Positions 27,161 through 36,813 are shown, numbered from the stretch's first letter. The stretch: DNA of 64,000 bases from Cryomorpha sp963741985 (GCA_963741985.1 CAVUKD010000002.1:1736001-1800000), one strand, 5' to 3'. Numbers and translations: made by a program. The notes: generated from the sequence alone by a model not told the origin.

Positions 27161-28508
27161 CAAAACAAAAACAATGATGAAAACTGTTTTAAGCCTTCTA
27201 ACGGTACTTATTTTATCTCTCACAGCTTCGGCTCAGGCAGATAGTACGAAATATGGCGACACACCCGATCAGCAAAAAAAGTGTAAAGAGTGTATCTCAT
27301 TATATCGTGAGTACAGAGACCAAAACATGGATAAGGAAGCTTTGCCGGGTTGGAGATGTGCCTTCAGAACCTGTCCGCAAAGTGCGAAAACATTGTATAT
27401 CGACGGTGCAAAGTTTTATGGCGAGATACTCGATAAAATTTATGAGGATTCTACTCAACTAGATGTGCGAAATGCCTATATAGATACATTGATGATGATC
27501 TATGACAAACGCATTGAATACTACGGAGAGGAAGGTAAGGTGTTGACATTTAAGGCAAATGACCTCTTTAAATATGATGAAAGTCGGGCCAAAGATGCCA
27601 ATATAATGCTGAAACGTTCTATGGAACTCGAAGGTATGAATAGTGATGCAATCGCTGCTTCGTTGTATTACCAAACTCTTTATAAAATGTATAGAAACGA
27701 CGAGGCGACAAAATCGGATCTTCTTGTGGAGTACATGCCGGTATTGGAAATTCTAGACTATAACATTGCGCGCCTTGACGATGAGAAACAGAAGGTACGT
27801 TATGAAAAAGCCAAAAGTAATCTTGACAATTTCTTTGTTAAGATTGCGGATTGCGACGATATCTATCGTATTCTCGGTGAGCGTCTTGCAGCTACCCCAA
27901 ACGATATCGACCTGAACAAAAAGGCACTTGCCGTAATGAACAAAAGGGATTGTACAGACAATGATTTGTACCTCCAGGTTGCCGAACGGGTATACAAAGA
28001 CAAACCTACGCCGGATGCTGCTTATTCTATTGGTATACAAAAGCTAAAAGCCAAAGATTACAACACAGCACTTAAATACTTCGAAGAGGCAATCAATCTT
28101 TGCGACAACTGTATTGAGCTCAATAAGTTTTATCTACGCGCCGGTCAAACAGCTACTATTTTGGGGCAAACCGGAAAAGCGCGCGGCTATGCGAATAAAA
28201 TAATTGCTTCTGAACCCAAAAATGGAGATGCATATATCTTAATCGGCGACGCAATTGCGGCAGGTGCTAAATCATGCGATGATGGAAAACTCGGTAGGGC
28301 CGGTGCCTATTGGTTGGCTACTGATTACTACGCTAAGGCAAAATCTGTCGATGGCTCCATTGCCGATAAAGCGAATGAGAAAATAGCCAGTTATAAAAAG
28401 TACTTCCCTGCGAAGAAAGATATTTTCTTCAACAATTTGGAGGTGGGAAGCACCTATAAAGTGGAGTGTGCCGGTGGAGAAACCACCACGGTGAGGTCGA
28501 GCGATTAA
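27153..28508 (+). CDS. secreted tetratricopeptide repeat protein
   Basis: About 451 residues from the ATG at 27153; starts at 27174 or 27177 also fit the signal peptide (MMKTVLSLLTVLILSLTASA). The mature protein is a helical array of degenerate TPR units (for example PDAAYSIGIQKLKAKDYNTALKYFEEA near residue 290) with scattered cysteines (KCKECISLY, CDNCIEL). It is probably periplasmic and works as a scaffold. It lies between an outer membrane protein and lptC, so an envelope role is plausible but unproven. Confidence 0.82.
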   Translation: MINKTKTMMKTVLSLLTVLILSLTASAQADSTKYGDTPDQQKKCKECISLYREYRDQNMDKEALPGWRCAFRTCPQSAKTLYIDGAKFYGEILDKIYEDSTQLDVRNAYIDTLMMIYDKRIEYYGEEGKVLTFKANDLFKYDESRAKDANIMLKRSMELEGMNSDAIAASLYYQTLYKMYRNDEATKSDLLVEYMPVLEILDYNIARLDDEKQKVRYEKAKSNLDNFFVKIADCDDIYRILGERLAATPNDIDLNKKALAVMNKRDCTDNDLYLQVAERVYKDKPTPDAAYSIGIQKLKAKDYNTALKYFEEAINLCDNCIELNKFYLRAGQTATILGQTGKARGYANKIIASEPKNGDAYILIGDAIAAGAKSCDDGKLGRAGAYWLATDYYAKAKSVDGSIADKANEKIASYKKYFPAKKDIFFNNLEVGSTYKVECAGGETTTVRSSD

Positions 28509-28518
28509 GCTTGCAGAT

Positions 28519-29100
28519 TTGAAGATATTCAGGAAAATAAAAATTTTGACACCGGCTGTTCTTGCAGTCGGTGTTCTGTTTTCTTGCACGTCGAATAAAC
28601 TGGACAAGGTGCTTAAATTCTCACAATTAGAAATTCCTCCTGCCCGGAGTACGACCGATGTAACGTATACGTATACAGATTCAGGCCGGGTAAAAAATGT
28701 TTTAGAAGCCGGCCGGCTGGATCAATACCAAACTGCAGACTCTACTTATAGCAAAATTAACGATGGTTTTGCGCTCACTTTCTTTGATAAATCTGGCAAA
28801 TTTGACGGGAAACTTACCGCTCGAAAGGGGTACATCGGTCCCGGGAACAAGATAATGATAGCCCGCGACTCGGTCATTTTCAGAAACAAGGAAGGTGAAA
28901 CGCTTCATACCGAAGAACTTTTCTGGTATCAGGACAGCGCAAAGGTATACACCGACAAGTTTGTGACAATCGAGCGAAAGGACGACGTTATTTACGGAAA
29001 GGGCTTAACTTCGAACCAAAATTTTACCAATTATACGATTCAACAAGTGACCGGAGAATTTTATATGCAAGATGAATTAAAAGATGGAAAACAAGAATAA
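28519..29100 (+). CDS. lptC: LPS export ABC transporter periplasmic protein LptC
   Basis: About 193 residues from a TTG start at 28519. The N-terminus is a lipoprotein-like signal (VGVLFSC, lipobox Cys at about 23). The rest is a beta-jellyroll of the LptC/LptA type (VTYTYTDSGRV, FDKSGKFDGKLTARKGY, EELFWYQDSAKVYTDKFVTIERK). LptC passes lipopolysaccharide from the LptBFG pump to LptA across the periplasm; the other lpt genes are not in this window. It overlaps the next small gene by 17 bp. Confidence 0.88.
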   Translation: MKIFRKIKILTPAVLAVGVLFSCTSNKLDKVLKFSQLEIPPARSTTDVTYTYTDSGRVKNVLEAGRLDQYQTADSTYSKINDGFALTFFDKSGKFDGKLTARKGYIGPGNKIMIARDSVIFRNKEGETLHTEELFWYQDSAKVYTDKFVTIERKDDVIYGKGLTSNQNFTNYTIQQVTGEFYMQDELKDGKQE

Positions 29101-29317
29101 AAACCTACGTAAAGTGACTATTTTCATGGAAAAATTTTGGCTTGCTCTCGCCGTTGTTTCCCTGATCGTGGTTATTTATATTTTCATAACCAGTAGAGGC
29201 ATCACTCGTGAGAATGTTCAGTATCTCGTGTTTCCCCTCCTCGCCGGTGTGATGTATGGTTTCCGTAAATTTTTCCGGAAACGGATGGAAAAAATGGACA
29301 ATATCGATTCGAAGTAA
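29084..29317 (+). CDS. small two-pass membrane protein
   Basis: A 77-residue protein with two hydrophobic segments (about 17-37 and 45-58) and strongly basic ends (KNKNLRK at the start, RKFFRKRMEK at the end). It begins inside lptC and ends 26 bp before the CNNM-type gene, a conserved location in Bacteroidota. No function can be read from the sequence. Confidence 0.7.
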   Translation: MENKNKNLRKVTIFMEKFWLALAVVSLIVVIYIFITSRGITRENVQYLVFPLLAGVMYGFRKFFRKRMEKMDNIDSK

Positions 29318-29343
29318 TCTTTGTACTTTCAGCGTTTTAAGAT

Positions 29344-30606
29344 ATGAACTTGCTTTTACTTATAACGGCAACTCTTGTGTTTTCAGCCTTTTTTTCGGGT
29401 ATGGAAATCGCTTTTCTGACGGCCAATAAATTAAAAATAGAGCTCGATAATAAGCAGGGTGCCTTTTCGGCAAAAATGCTCTCCGGCTTCTTAAAACACC
29501 CATCCCGGTTTATTGGTACGCTGCTAGTCGGAAACAATATTGCTCTTGTTTTTTACGGTATTCTGATGGCCGAATTGCTTGAGCCTACCTTGTACAATTG
29601 GGGGCTGAGCAACGCGACGGTTCTTATAGTGCAAACGCTGGTTTCAACCATTATTATTCTGTTTGCAGGCGAGTTTGTTCCCAAAACGCTCTTTCGGATC
29701 AATTCCAATTTTATATTAAATGTTTTCGCTATTCCGCTAAAGATCATCTATTTCATTTTGTGGATTCCGATGTATATAATGGTGGGACTATCAGAATTGA
29801 TTATTCGCCTCTTTTTTGGAATTCGTTCCGGAAAACAGGAAGTTGTATTTGGCCGACTCGACCTCAATAATTATATCAGGGAGATTACCGAAACTGCGGA
29901 ACACAAGGAAGAAGAACTGGAGCATGAGATTCAGATATTTCAAAACGCACTTGATTTCTCGAAAGTGAAAGCCCGCGACTGTATGGTTCCGCGTACCGAA
30001 ATATCAGCGGTGGAAATTAACGATAACCTTGCAAAGCTTCGCGCACTCTTTATAGAAACTGGTTTTTCCAAGATGTTGGTATATCGCGATACAATCGACA
30101 ATATAATCGGATATGTTAATTCGGCAGAGCTGTTCAATAACCCCGACTCGGTGAAAAGATTAATAGTACCAGTTATTATTATTCCCGAAACGATATCAGC
30201 TAAGGAAGTGCTGGAGCTTTTTATAAAACAAAATAAAAGCATCGCTGTGGTCGTCGATGAGTATGGGGGCACGAGTGGAATCGTTACTATTGAAGATATT
30301 ATCGAAGAAATTTTTGGTGATATTGAAGATGAACACGATCAGGAAACTTTTCTTGAAGAAGTGATTGATGATCATACTTTTCATTTTGCCGCAAGGCTCG
30401 AGACCGATTACCTAAATGACAAATATAAACTTGATATTCCGGAGAGTGATGATTATGAGACGCTTGCCGGATATATAATTCATAATTGTGAGCATATTCC
30501 CGACATTAACAGTATAATAAGCATCGATCAATTTCGTTTTAAAATAACCGCAGTAACAAATGTGCGTATCGAATCGGTAATTCTTTATGTAATCGACGAA
30601 GAATAG
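29344..30606 (+). CDS. CNNM/CorC (hemolysin family) transporter
   Basis: A 420-residue membrane protein: DUF21 domain with about four membrane segments (1-190; FSAFFSGMEIAFLTANK near the start), two CBS domains (about 205-330; MVPRTEISAVE, VVDEYGGTSGIVTIEDIIEEIFGDI) and a C-terminal CorC-HlyC domain (about 345-420). Family members are linked to magnesium or cobalt efflux and to sensing of adenine nucleotides through CBS. The gene lies between the LptC group and the periplasmic isomerase. Confidence 0.92.
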   Translation: MNLLLLITATLVFSAFFSGMEIAFLTANKLKIELDNKQGAFSAKMLSGFLKHPSRFIGTLLVGNNIALVFYGILMAELLEPTLYNWGLSNATVLIVQTLVSTIIILFAGEFVPKTLFRINSNFILNVFAIPLKIIYFILWIPMYIMVGLSELIIRLFFGIRSGKQEVVFGRLDLNNYIREITETAEHKEEELEHEIQIFQNALDFSKVKARDCMVPRTEISAVEINDNLAKLRALFIETGFSKMLVYRDTIDNIIGYVNSAELFNNPDSVKRLIVPVIIIPETISAKEVLELFIKQNKSIAVVVDEYGGTSGIVTIEDIIEEIFGDIEDEHDQETFLEEVIDDHTFHFAARLETDYLNDKYKLDIPESDDYETLAGYIIHNCEHIPDINSIISIDQFRFKITAVTNVRIESVILYVIDEE

Positions 30607-30638
30607 TTGATTTCGCACTTATATATTTTATATATTCG
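30607..30638 (+). promoter_or_regulatory. putative promoter of the PpiD-like gene
   Basis: TTG (30607-30609) and TATATTCG (30631-30638, one mismatch to TAnnTTTG) are separated by 21 bp and lie 24 bp before the ATG at 30663. It would let the isomerase be made apart from the upstream operon. Confidence 0.35.
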
Positions 30639-30662
30639 CAACCTTCAAAAAATGTACTTTTA

Positions 30663-32750
30663 ATGGCAGCTATAGGAAAAATCAGGGAGCAATCTACATT
30701 ATTGCTTATCATCATCGGCGGGGCAATGGTAGCCTTCGTTTTGGGGGATTTATTCTCAAATCGCGGACGGGCTCCCGAAGATCAATATGTAGGCGAGGTA
30801 TTCGGTCAGGAAATTAACATGGTAGATTACGAAAAACGCGTAGAAGGTCAGAAACAGAGCCTTGCGAGTATCGGACAACCTGTTTCTACCAATCAGGATC
30901 AGCAAATAAGAAATCAGGTGTGGAATGACATGGTGCAGGAGAAAATTATGTACACCGAGATGAACAAACTCGGAATGCGCCTCAGTCAGGACGAATTCGA
31001 CGATATACGATTTGGTGAAAATATCCGCGACGATTTTTCAAAAGATAAAAATTTTAAAGACCCTCAAACCGGGCAGTTTGATCCGAAATTGGTTCAAAAC
31101 TACTTTGCTTTTATACAACAACAGTATCCGCTTTTTTACGAAAGTCAGGTGAATCGAATTGTCAATGAACGACTTTACGAAAAATATAACAATCTGGTAA
31201 AAGAAGGTGAATACGTAAACACCCTCGAAGCCAAAGACGAATATTACCGCCAGAAACAAACCGTAAATTTCAGCTACGTAAGCCGGGATTATGCCTCTGT
31301 ACCCGATAGTACAGTAGAGGTGAGCGATTCTGAGCTTCGTGCATATTACGATGAGCACAAGGATGAAGAGCGATTTGACAAAGAGGCGATGGTGGATCTC
31401 AAATATGTCGTATTTGACGTGCAACCTACCGCAGAAGATGAGGAAGCGATCAAAGAAGATGTTGCCTCATTGAAATCGGACTTTGCAAATGCACAAAATG
31501 ATTCGCTATTTGTATTGAAATACAGTGCCGGACGGAATGCTAATAAAATAGAGCTCGATGCCAAAGACGATGACAACCTACAGGCCATGATTGACAGTGC
31601 CTCTGCCGGCGATGTAATTGGACCCTATAAAACAGGTGATCGATACGCTATTGCGAAAATAATTTCAAAAGGCACGAAAGAACAAGCTACAGCGCGTCAT
31701 ATCCTTCTTTCTAAACAGAAGCAGCCGGATATGAGTAAGTTGAAAACTCGAGCCGATAGTATCAGGAAGGCCATTCAGAAAGGTGCTCTTTTTGAAGATA
31801 TGGTTTCAAAATTCAGCGATGATCCCGGATCTGTAGAGAAAGGAGGGAAATACGAATGGTTTGACCGCGAAACAATGGTGAAACCTTTTGCTGATGCAGC
31901 TTTCGATAAACCTATTGGATCATTGAATGTTGTGGAGACCGATTATGGAGTCCATATTGTGGAGCCGCTTGAACGCCGCGAAGTAGCTGTGGTACAAGCC
32001 ATGATCGTAGATGAGCCTATCGAGCCTTCGAGCGAAACTTTTAACACGGTGTATGAAAATGCCAATACCTTCTCACTGGATGCTAAAAATCTAAAAGGAT
32101 TTGAAAGTCTCTCTGAAGAGGATGGGTATGAAGTGAAAAATGCGGATAATCTAACTTCGCAGTCACGCAATATTCCGGGTCTTTCCAATTCGGTAGATGC
32201 GGTGCGATGGGCTCACAATACCGATAAAACTGAGGTAGGCAACGTAAGTCAGCCTTTTGAATTTGACCGCAAAATTATAGTTGCTGCACTTAGCAAACGC
32301 ACTGAAGCTGGCGTATCCAGTTTTGAAGACGCCAAAGAGGATATCAAACCTGATGTGATTAAGGAGAAAAAAGTTGAAATGTTCAAAGCGCAAATGCAAG
32401 GTAAGTCTGTCGAAGACCTTGCTACTGAGATGAATGTTCCTGTGAAGCAAGCTGCCAATGCATCCGAGAAACGACCAAGTCTGCCCGGTGGGTCTTCGGA
32501 GCCGTACATTGTGGGCTTTGCGCTTACCATGAAAGAAGGGGATGTTAGCCCTCCTTTAAAAGGAAATAGCGGAGTGTACGTAATCCAGCTTAATAAAAAA
32601 GCCGAAGTAGAACCGCTTGAAAATTATGACGTTTACCGTCAGGAATTACTGACCAACGAACAAAATGCTGTTAAAACCTATCAAATAGGAGTTTATAGAG
32701 CTTTACGCGATTTCGCGAAAGTGAAAGACGAACGTGGAAAAGTGTTCTAA
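30663..32750 (+). CDS. PpiD/SurA-like periplasmic peptidyl-prolyl isomerase
   Basis: A 695-residue protein anchored by one N-terminal membrane segment (about 12-32), with a SurA-like chaperone domain (about 35-220), a parvulin rotamase domain (about 340-445; ATARHILLS, SDDPGSVEKGGKYEWF, DYGVHIVEP) and a second degenerate rotamase-like region. It helps outer membrane proteins fold after Sec export. A strong terminator follows directly. It closes the coaX-lptC-CNNM gene run. Confidence 0.92.
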   Translation: MAAIGKIREQSTLLLIIIGGAMVAFVLGDLFSNRGRAPEDQYVGEVFGQEINMVDYEKRVEGQKQSLASIGQPVSTNQDQQIRNQVWNDMVQEKIMYTEMNKLGMRLSQDEFDDIRFGENIRDDFSKDKNFKDPQTGQFDPKLVQNYFAFIQQQYPLFYESQVNRIVNERLYEKYNNLVKEGEYVNTLEAKDEYYRQKQTVNFSYVSRDYASVPDSTVEVSDSELRAYYDEHKDEERFDKEAMVDLKYVVFDVQPTAEDEEAIKEDVASLKSDFANAQNDSLFVLKYSAGRNANKIELDAKDDDNLQAMIDSASAGDVIGPYKTGDRYAIAKIISKGTKEQATARHILLSKQKQPDMSKLKTRADSIRKAIQKGALFEDMVSKFSDDPGSVEKGGKYEWFDRETMVKPFADAAFDKPIGSLNVVETDYGVHIVEPLERREVAVVQAMIVDEPIEPSSETFNTVYENANTFSLDAKNLKGFESLSEEDGYEVKNADNLTSQSRNIPGLSNSVDAVRWAHNTDKTEVGNVSQPFEFDRKIIVAALSKRTEAGVSSFEDAKEDIKPDVIKEKKVEMFKAQMQGKSVEDLATEMNVPVKQAANASEKRPSLPGGSSEPYIVGFALTMKEGDVSPPLKGNSGVYVIQLNKKAEVEPLENYDVYRQELLTNEQNAVKTYQIGVYRALRDFAKVKDERGKVF

Positions 32751-32772
32751 GAAATATTGTATAAAATAGATT

Positions 32773-32808
32773 GAAATGGCTTTTCTGAGAGGGGAAGCCA
32801 TTTTTTTT
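32773..32808 (+). terminator. rho-independent terminator after the PpiD-like gene
   Basis: AATGGCTT (32775-32782) and AAGCCATT (32795-32802) form a perfect 8-bp stem with a 12-base loop, followed by a run of eight T in all (32801-32808). Confidence 0.85.
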
Positions 32809-33325
32809 AGTGGTTGGATGTAGTACTTTACTTTCTAATGTGATTTCGCGGCTACAAGGAATTGAAATCTGTTATAGCCGTTATGTTTTGCAGTTGAAGA
32901 GAACGCATCAGGTTTTTGATACCAGAGGGTTGCGGGCAAAATCCCAGTATCTCTTGCTTTTATTGAAATTATTTCTGAGATTATCAGTAGGGAATATATA
33001 GAATCCTGATTCTGACTATCCGAGGAAAATTCGTAAATTTGAGTAACATGTGATTGGACATGTCAGGTTGAAAAGAATTCTGCGTTCGTTGCCGATAAAA
33101 TCGAAACTCCGAATTCCAGAAATGGAATAGACTAATTAGAGTTTGTCAATAGAGTCAAGTGGCTGGATCATGCAGTTCAATAGCAAGGCGCACGCAGTTC
33201 TAAAAACCAAGGAGTTGACTTTTGTCAATGACTGTTTTTAGACCAAGTGCAACGCAGATAGTGGACTGTATGGACAGACACTAATTACACTTGATTTAAG
33301 AACCCAAAAAAAAAGCTTACAGATA
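32809..33325. other. gene-poor region with remnants
   Basis: No convincing gene was found on either strand in these 517 bp. The only clear structures are a large imperfect palindrome at 33190-33250 (listed separately) and two copies of TTTGTCAAT (about 33137 and 33221). An open stretch at 32810-33001 has no recognisable protein pattern. The decayed toxin-antitoxin pair lies just after it, so the region may be what is left of an acquired cassette. Confidence 0.5.
33190..33250. repeat. imperfect palindrome upstream of toxin-antitoxin remnant
   Basis: Nested inverted arms are seen: GCAC (33190-33193) with GTGC (33247-33250), TCTAAAAAC (33199-33207) with GTTTTTAGA (33234-33242, perfect 9 bp), and AGT plus TTGAC with GTCAA plus ACT around a TTTT loop (33213-33233). 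No U tract follows, so it is not a simple terminator. It could be an operator, a recombination site or a mobile-element end. It lacks an obvious integron attC core. Confidence 0.5.
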
Positions 33326-33532
33326 ATGAGAACACAATTTGTAATAGATGACCATGGTAACAAGGTATCTGTAATTTTGCCCATTAAAGAATACAATAAA
33401 ATGGTGGATGAGTTGGAAGAACTTGAGGATATAAAGTGCTACGACAAGGCTAAAGAAGGCAAACAGGAATATATTGATGCTCGGCAGGCTTTTAAACAGA
33501 TTGAAGATAGTCGGGAAAGTGAAGATGTATAA
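33326..33532 (+). CDS. RelB/YefM-like antitoxin
   Basis: A 68-residue acidic protein. The start (TQFVIDDHGNKVSVILPIKEYNKMVDELEELEDIK) is typical of short type II antitoxins in Bacteroidota, with an N-terminal DNA-binding half and an acidic helical tail (RQAFKQIEDSRE) that would wrap the toxin. Its stop overlaps the ATG of a RelE-like gene by 8 bp, the usual arrangement, but that toxin is broken. Confidence 0.75.
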   Translation: MRTQFVIDDHGNKVSVILPIKEYNKMVDELEELEDIKCYDKAKEGKQEYIDARQAFKQIEDSRESEDV

Positions 33533-33680
33533 AGTTCAAATCGAACGTCATGCCCAGAAGAAATTGGCTGAGTATCTTCATTTAACTCTGATATACTTCG
33601 TTCTAATATTGTTGAATAGTACAGATTGCGCTCTACGTCAATGGCAATGTTGGGCAACCTTCATTGACAATAACCTATTT
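33525..33680 (+). pseudogene. truncated RelE/ParE-like toxin remnant
   Basis: The ATG at 33525 overlaps the antitoxin stop. The first residues (MYKVQIERHAQKKLA) are the canonical start of RelE/ParE toxins, but after about residue 17 the family pattern is lost and the frame runs on as a hydrophobic, unrelated sequence into the rodA end. A short YRLR-like trace in another frame (near 33628) hints at an internal deletion. The toxin is almost surely inactive. Confidence 0.6.
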
Positions 33681-33684
33681 CCCC

Positions 33685-35004
33685 TTACCTCAAAACAACC
33701 AACCGTTCCGTATCCAATTTCAACAGAATAAATAGCAAAAGCGTAAAACCCCAGAGTGATGAGCCGCCGTAGCTGAAGAACGGCAGCGGAATACCGATTA
33801 CGGGAGCCAGACCTATGGCCATGCCAACATTAATAAGCAGGTGGATAAAGAAAATACAGGCTACGGAATACCCGTAAATCCGCGTAAAAGTGGAGCGCTG
33901 CCTTTCGGCGATAAATACCAGTCGCAGCATAAGCGTAATGAAAACGGCTATTACAAAAGTACTTCCCAAAAAGCCCCATTCTTCTCCTATGGTGCAATAG
34001 ATGAAATCGGTGCTTTGCATGGGCACGTACTTAAATTTGGTAAGCGTTCCGTCCAAATACCCTTTGCCGGCAAAACCACCTGAGCCAATCGCAGTTTTCG
34101 ACTGTTTTACATTGTATCCCGCTCCTTGCGGATCTTCGGCAAGGCCAAGGAGAATGTTTATTCGAATCTTTTGGTGAGGCTCCAGCACTTTTTCAAACAC
34201 CTGATCCAGCGTGGCGATAAAAATCAAACTACCCACCGCTGTGCCTATCAATAAAAGGTAGTTACGCCGACGGAAACGCGGAAGGACAAATCGCCTGATT
34301 CCGAAAAAGATGATCACTGATGTAAGAACTATAAAAATCATTAGGAAATAATGCCCCGGCATTTCTAATCCAAAAATAGTATGGGTAGTGGCCTTTAGTA
34401 CCAGCGAAAGCACGGAAAGTACTATTGCCAGCAGGCCGAGGAGAAGGATATTTCCCGAGAGGCCTTCACGATACATTACGAATACGTAGGCAACAAAGAC
34501 CAAAACAGTTCCCGTATCGGGCTGTAGCATAATTAATGCCGCCGGAAACGCAAGGATGGCTACGGCTTTTACTTTTGTTTTAAAATCTTGTATCCGAATG
34601 TTGACCTGGCTGAGATAGAATGCAAGCATCAGACTCGTTCCCAGTTTGGCAAACTCACTTGGTTGAATACCAAAACTTCCAAAGCCAAACCAAGCCTTGG
34701 CGCCATTTACTTCTTTCCCGAAAATTAGTACCAAAACCAGCAACAACACAGTAACTCCATAGATAATGGGAGATATTCTCCGTATAAACTCACCATCGAA
34801 AAGCATTATGACAAATGCGAGTATGCATGCTGTGACAATCCATATAAATTGCTTGCCGTACTCCTGCGAGGTATCAAACATAGACGGATGTGCGCCATTG
34901 TAGCTCGCAGAGTAAATATTGAACCAGCCCATAAGCATTAACCCAACATATAGAATGATCGTAAACCAGTCGAGACTCTTTACTATGTTTCCTCTTCTAT
35001 GCAT
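33685..35004 (-). CDS. rodA: rod-shape-determining protein RodA (SEDS glycosyltransferase)
   Basis: A 439-residue polytopic protein of the SEDS family, about ten membrane segments, with family motifs NGAKAWFGFG, QPSEFAKLG, QPDTGTVLVF and the C-terminal IGIPLPFFSYGGSS. RodA polymerises peptidoglycan glycan strands during side-wall growth together with PBP2. It starts at 35004, directly next to the mrdA stop. Last gene of the minus-strand shape cluster, ending close to the broken toxin. Confidence 0.96.
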   Translation of the reverse strand: MHRRGNIVKSLDWFTIILYVGLMLMGWFNIYSASYNGAHPSMFDTSQEYGKQFIWIVTACILAFVIMLFDGEFIRRISPIIYGVTVLLLVLVLIFGKEVNGAKAWFGFGSFGIQPSEFAKLGTSLMLAFYLSQVNIRIQDFKTKVKAVAILAFPAALIMLQPDTGTVLVFVAYVFVMYREGLSGNILLLGLLAIVLSVLSLVLKATTHTIFGLEMPGHYFLMIFIVLTSVIIFFGIRRFVLPRFRRRNYLLLIGTAVGSLIFIATLDQVFEKVLEPHQKIRINILLGLAEDPQGAGYNVKQSKTAIGSGGFAGKGYLDGTLTKFKYVPMQSTDFIYCTIGEEWGFLGSTFVIAVFITLMLRLVFIAERQRSTFTRIYGYSVACIFFIHLLINVGMAIGLAPVIGIPLPFFSYGGSSLWGFTLLLFILLKLDTERLVVLR

Positions 35005-36813
35005 TTAATGGGTGTGTAGGAGGTCAGCATCGAGCATCCGTTTCTCGACTAGTGGACGGGTGATGGTATCGGTGAGGTATTCTTCAAGCATAAGACTATT
35101 GATCGGCGCTGCCCAGGTAGATCCGAAGCCGACGTTCTCTACAAATACGGCAATCGCAATTTTAGGATCGTCTTTTGGTGCGAAAGCTATAAAAATAGAG
35201 TGGTCTTTTCCGTGTGGATTTTGGGCGGTTCCAGTTTTTCCGCATACTTCTATGTCTTTGCTGAAGCGCACTCCACGTCCCGTTCCTGATTCTATTACCC
35301 GATACATTCCCTCCACTACTTTGTTGAAGTTTTCTGTTGAAATGCCCGTTTCGTGTTTTGTTGTATAGAGGCTGTCACTGAGTGGTTTGCCATCAATTTC
35401 TTTAATAATATGCGGGGAGTAGTACCACCCCCGGTTCGCGATGGTGGCGGTGAAATTGGCGATCTGAAGCGGTGTAAGCCCGATCTCTCCTTGCCCGATA
35501 GCGAGTGAAATAATGGTAAATGCGTTCCAGTGGTGACGCCCGTAAAACTTATCGTAATAAGTGGTTCTGGGTATAAAACCGCTTGCTTCACTCGTCATAT
35601 CGACGTTCAACTTGGAACCGAGTCCAAATCGTGCCATATGTTCACGCCATTTTTTATATCCGTCTTCACTGGTTGGAGCATTGTCGATTACTCTTTTGAA
35701 AACGTTGCAGTAATAAGCATTGCAACTAGTTTGTATAGAAAACAACAGGTTCACCGGGGAGGCGTGGTTGTGGCAACCGAGTCTTCTACCCGCATAATAA
35801 AAACCTGCGTGGCATTCGAAAAGAGTGTTTTCGTCAATAACCCCTTCGTCAAGGCCAATGAGTCCTTGGAGCAGTTTGAATGTAGAGCCTGGGGGATAGC
35901 GTGCCATCAATGCCCGGTTGAACAACGGATTTAGCGTATCCTGGCTCAGCCTGCGATAGTTTTCTCCTCGTACACGTCCTACAAGGAGGTTAGGGTCATA
36001 GTTGGGGTTGGTGACGAGGCAGAGTATTTCTCCAGTTTTGGGTTCGATAGCCACGATACTGCCCCGCTTGTTTTTCATAAGCTTTTCACCATAAGCTTGA
36101 AGCTTCATGTCGAGACTTGAGGTAAGGTTCTTTCCGGCTTGTGCCAATGTATCAAACTGGCCATTGGCATAGGATCCCTGCTCATTATTGTGAACATCAA
36201 CGAGAACAAATCTTTTACCGCGTTGTCCCCGAAGTGACTCCTCGTATATACTTTCTACACCATTGGCACCAATGTAGTCACCGCGTTCGTAGTATGAATT
36301 TTTTTCTATAATTTTTGGGGTAACCTCGCTCACATAACCCATCGCATGTGCTGCGATGGGGAGTGGATAATAGCGCAACGTACGAGGCACTCCAAAAAAA
36401 CCAGGGAATCGAAATAAGTTTTCGGCGATATTGATGTATTGCGTTGCCGGAATTTGTTTTTCAAATAGCGAGGGTTTGTACCGACTATATTTTTTTGCGG
36501 CCATTATTTTTTCACGAAAAGTGGCCGTATCGATTTTTAATAGTTCGCAAAAAGCAAGGGTGTCGATGCCCTTCATGTCACGCGGAGTCACCATTAAATC
36601 ATATACAGCTGTATTGGCAACCAGAATTTTACCTTTACGATCGTAAATCAAACCACGAGCCGGATATTCTGTGATCACCCGTTCGGAAGCATTTGCAGCC
36701 ATAATTTTCCATTCATCGTCTAGGACCTGCAAATAGAACAAGCGAAGACAGAACACAATGCCTACGGTGATAAACACGATGACAATTACAAACTTTCTGT
36801 CAATCAGATTCAT
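35005..36813 (-). CDS. mrdA: penicillin-binding protein 2
   Basis: A 602-residue class B transpeptidase: short cytoplasmic tail, membrane anchor (about 9-29), dimerisation/pedestal domain and C-terminal transpeptidase. Active-site motifs are STFK (Ser310 and Lys313), SCN (363-365) and KTG (526-528). PBP2 cross-links the glycan made by RodA in the elongasome. It overlaps mreD by 4 bp. Confidence 0.97.
   Translation of the reverse strand: MNLIDRKFVIVIVFITVGIVFCLRLFYLQVLDDEWKIMAANASERVITEYPARGLIYDRKGKILVANTAVYDLMVTPRDMKGIDTLAFCELLKIDTATFREKIMAAKKYSRYKPSLFEKQIPATQYINIAENLFRFPGFFGVPRTLRYYPLPIAAHAMGYVSEVTPKIIEKNSYYERGDYIGANGVESIYEESLRGQRGKRFVLVDVHNNEQGSYANGQFDTLAQAGKNLTSSLDMKLQAYGEKLMKNKRGSIVAIEPKTGEILCLVTNPNYDPNLLVGRVRGENYRRLSQDTLNPLFNRALMARYPPGSTFKLLQGLIGLDEGVIDENTLFECHAGFYYAGRRLGCHNHASPVNLLFSIQTSCNAYYCNVFKRVIDNAPTSEDGYKKWREHMARFGLGSKLNVDMTSEASGFIPRTTYYDKFYGRHHWNAFTIISLAIGQGEIGLTPLQIANFTATIANRGWYYSPHIIKEIDGKPLSDSLYTTKHETGISTENFNKVVEGMYRVIESGTGRGVRFSKDIEVCGKTGTAQNPHGKDHSIFIAFAPKDDPKIAIAVFVENVGFGSTWAAPINSLMLEEYLTDTITRPLVEKRMLDADLLHTH

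Noticed and set aside
32810..33001. Open frame of 62 residues in the gap after the PpiD-like gene
   Set aside because: It starts right after the terminator, has no family pattern, signal or ribosome site, and the region otherwise looks decayed.
33190..33250. Integron attC site
   Set aside because: The palindrome lacks the GTTRRRY core and no integrase or further cassettes are in view; kept only as an unexplained palindrome.
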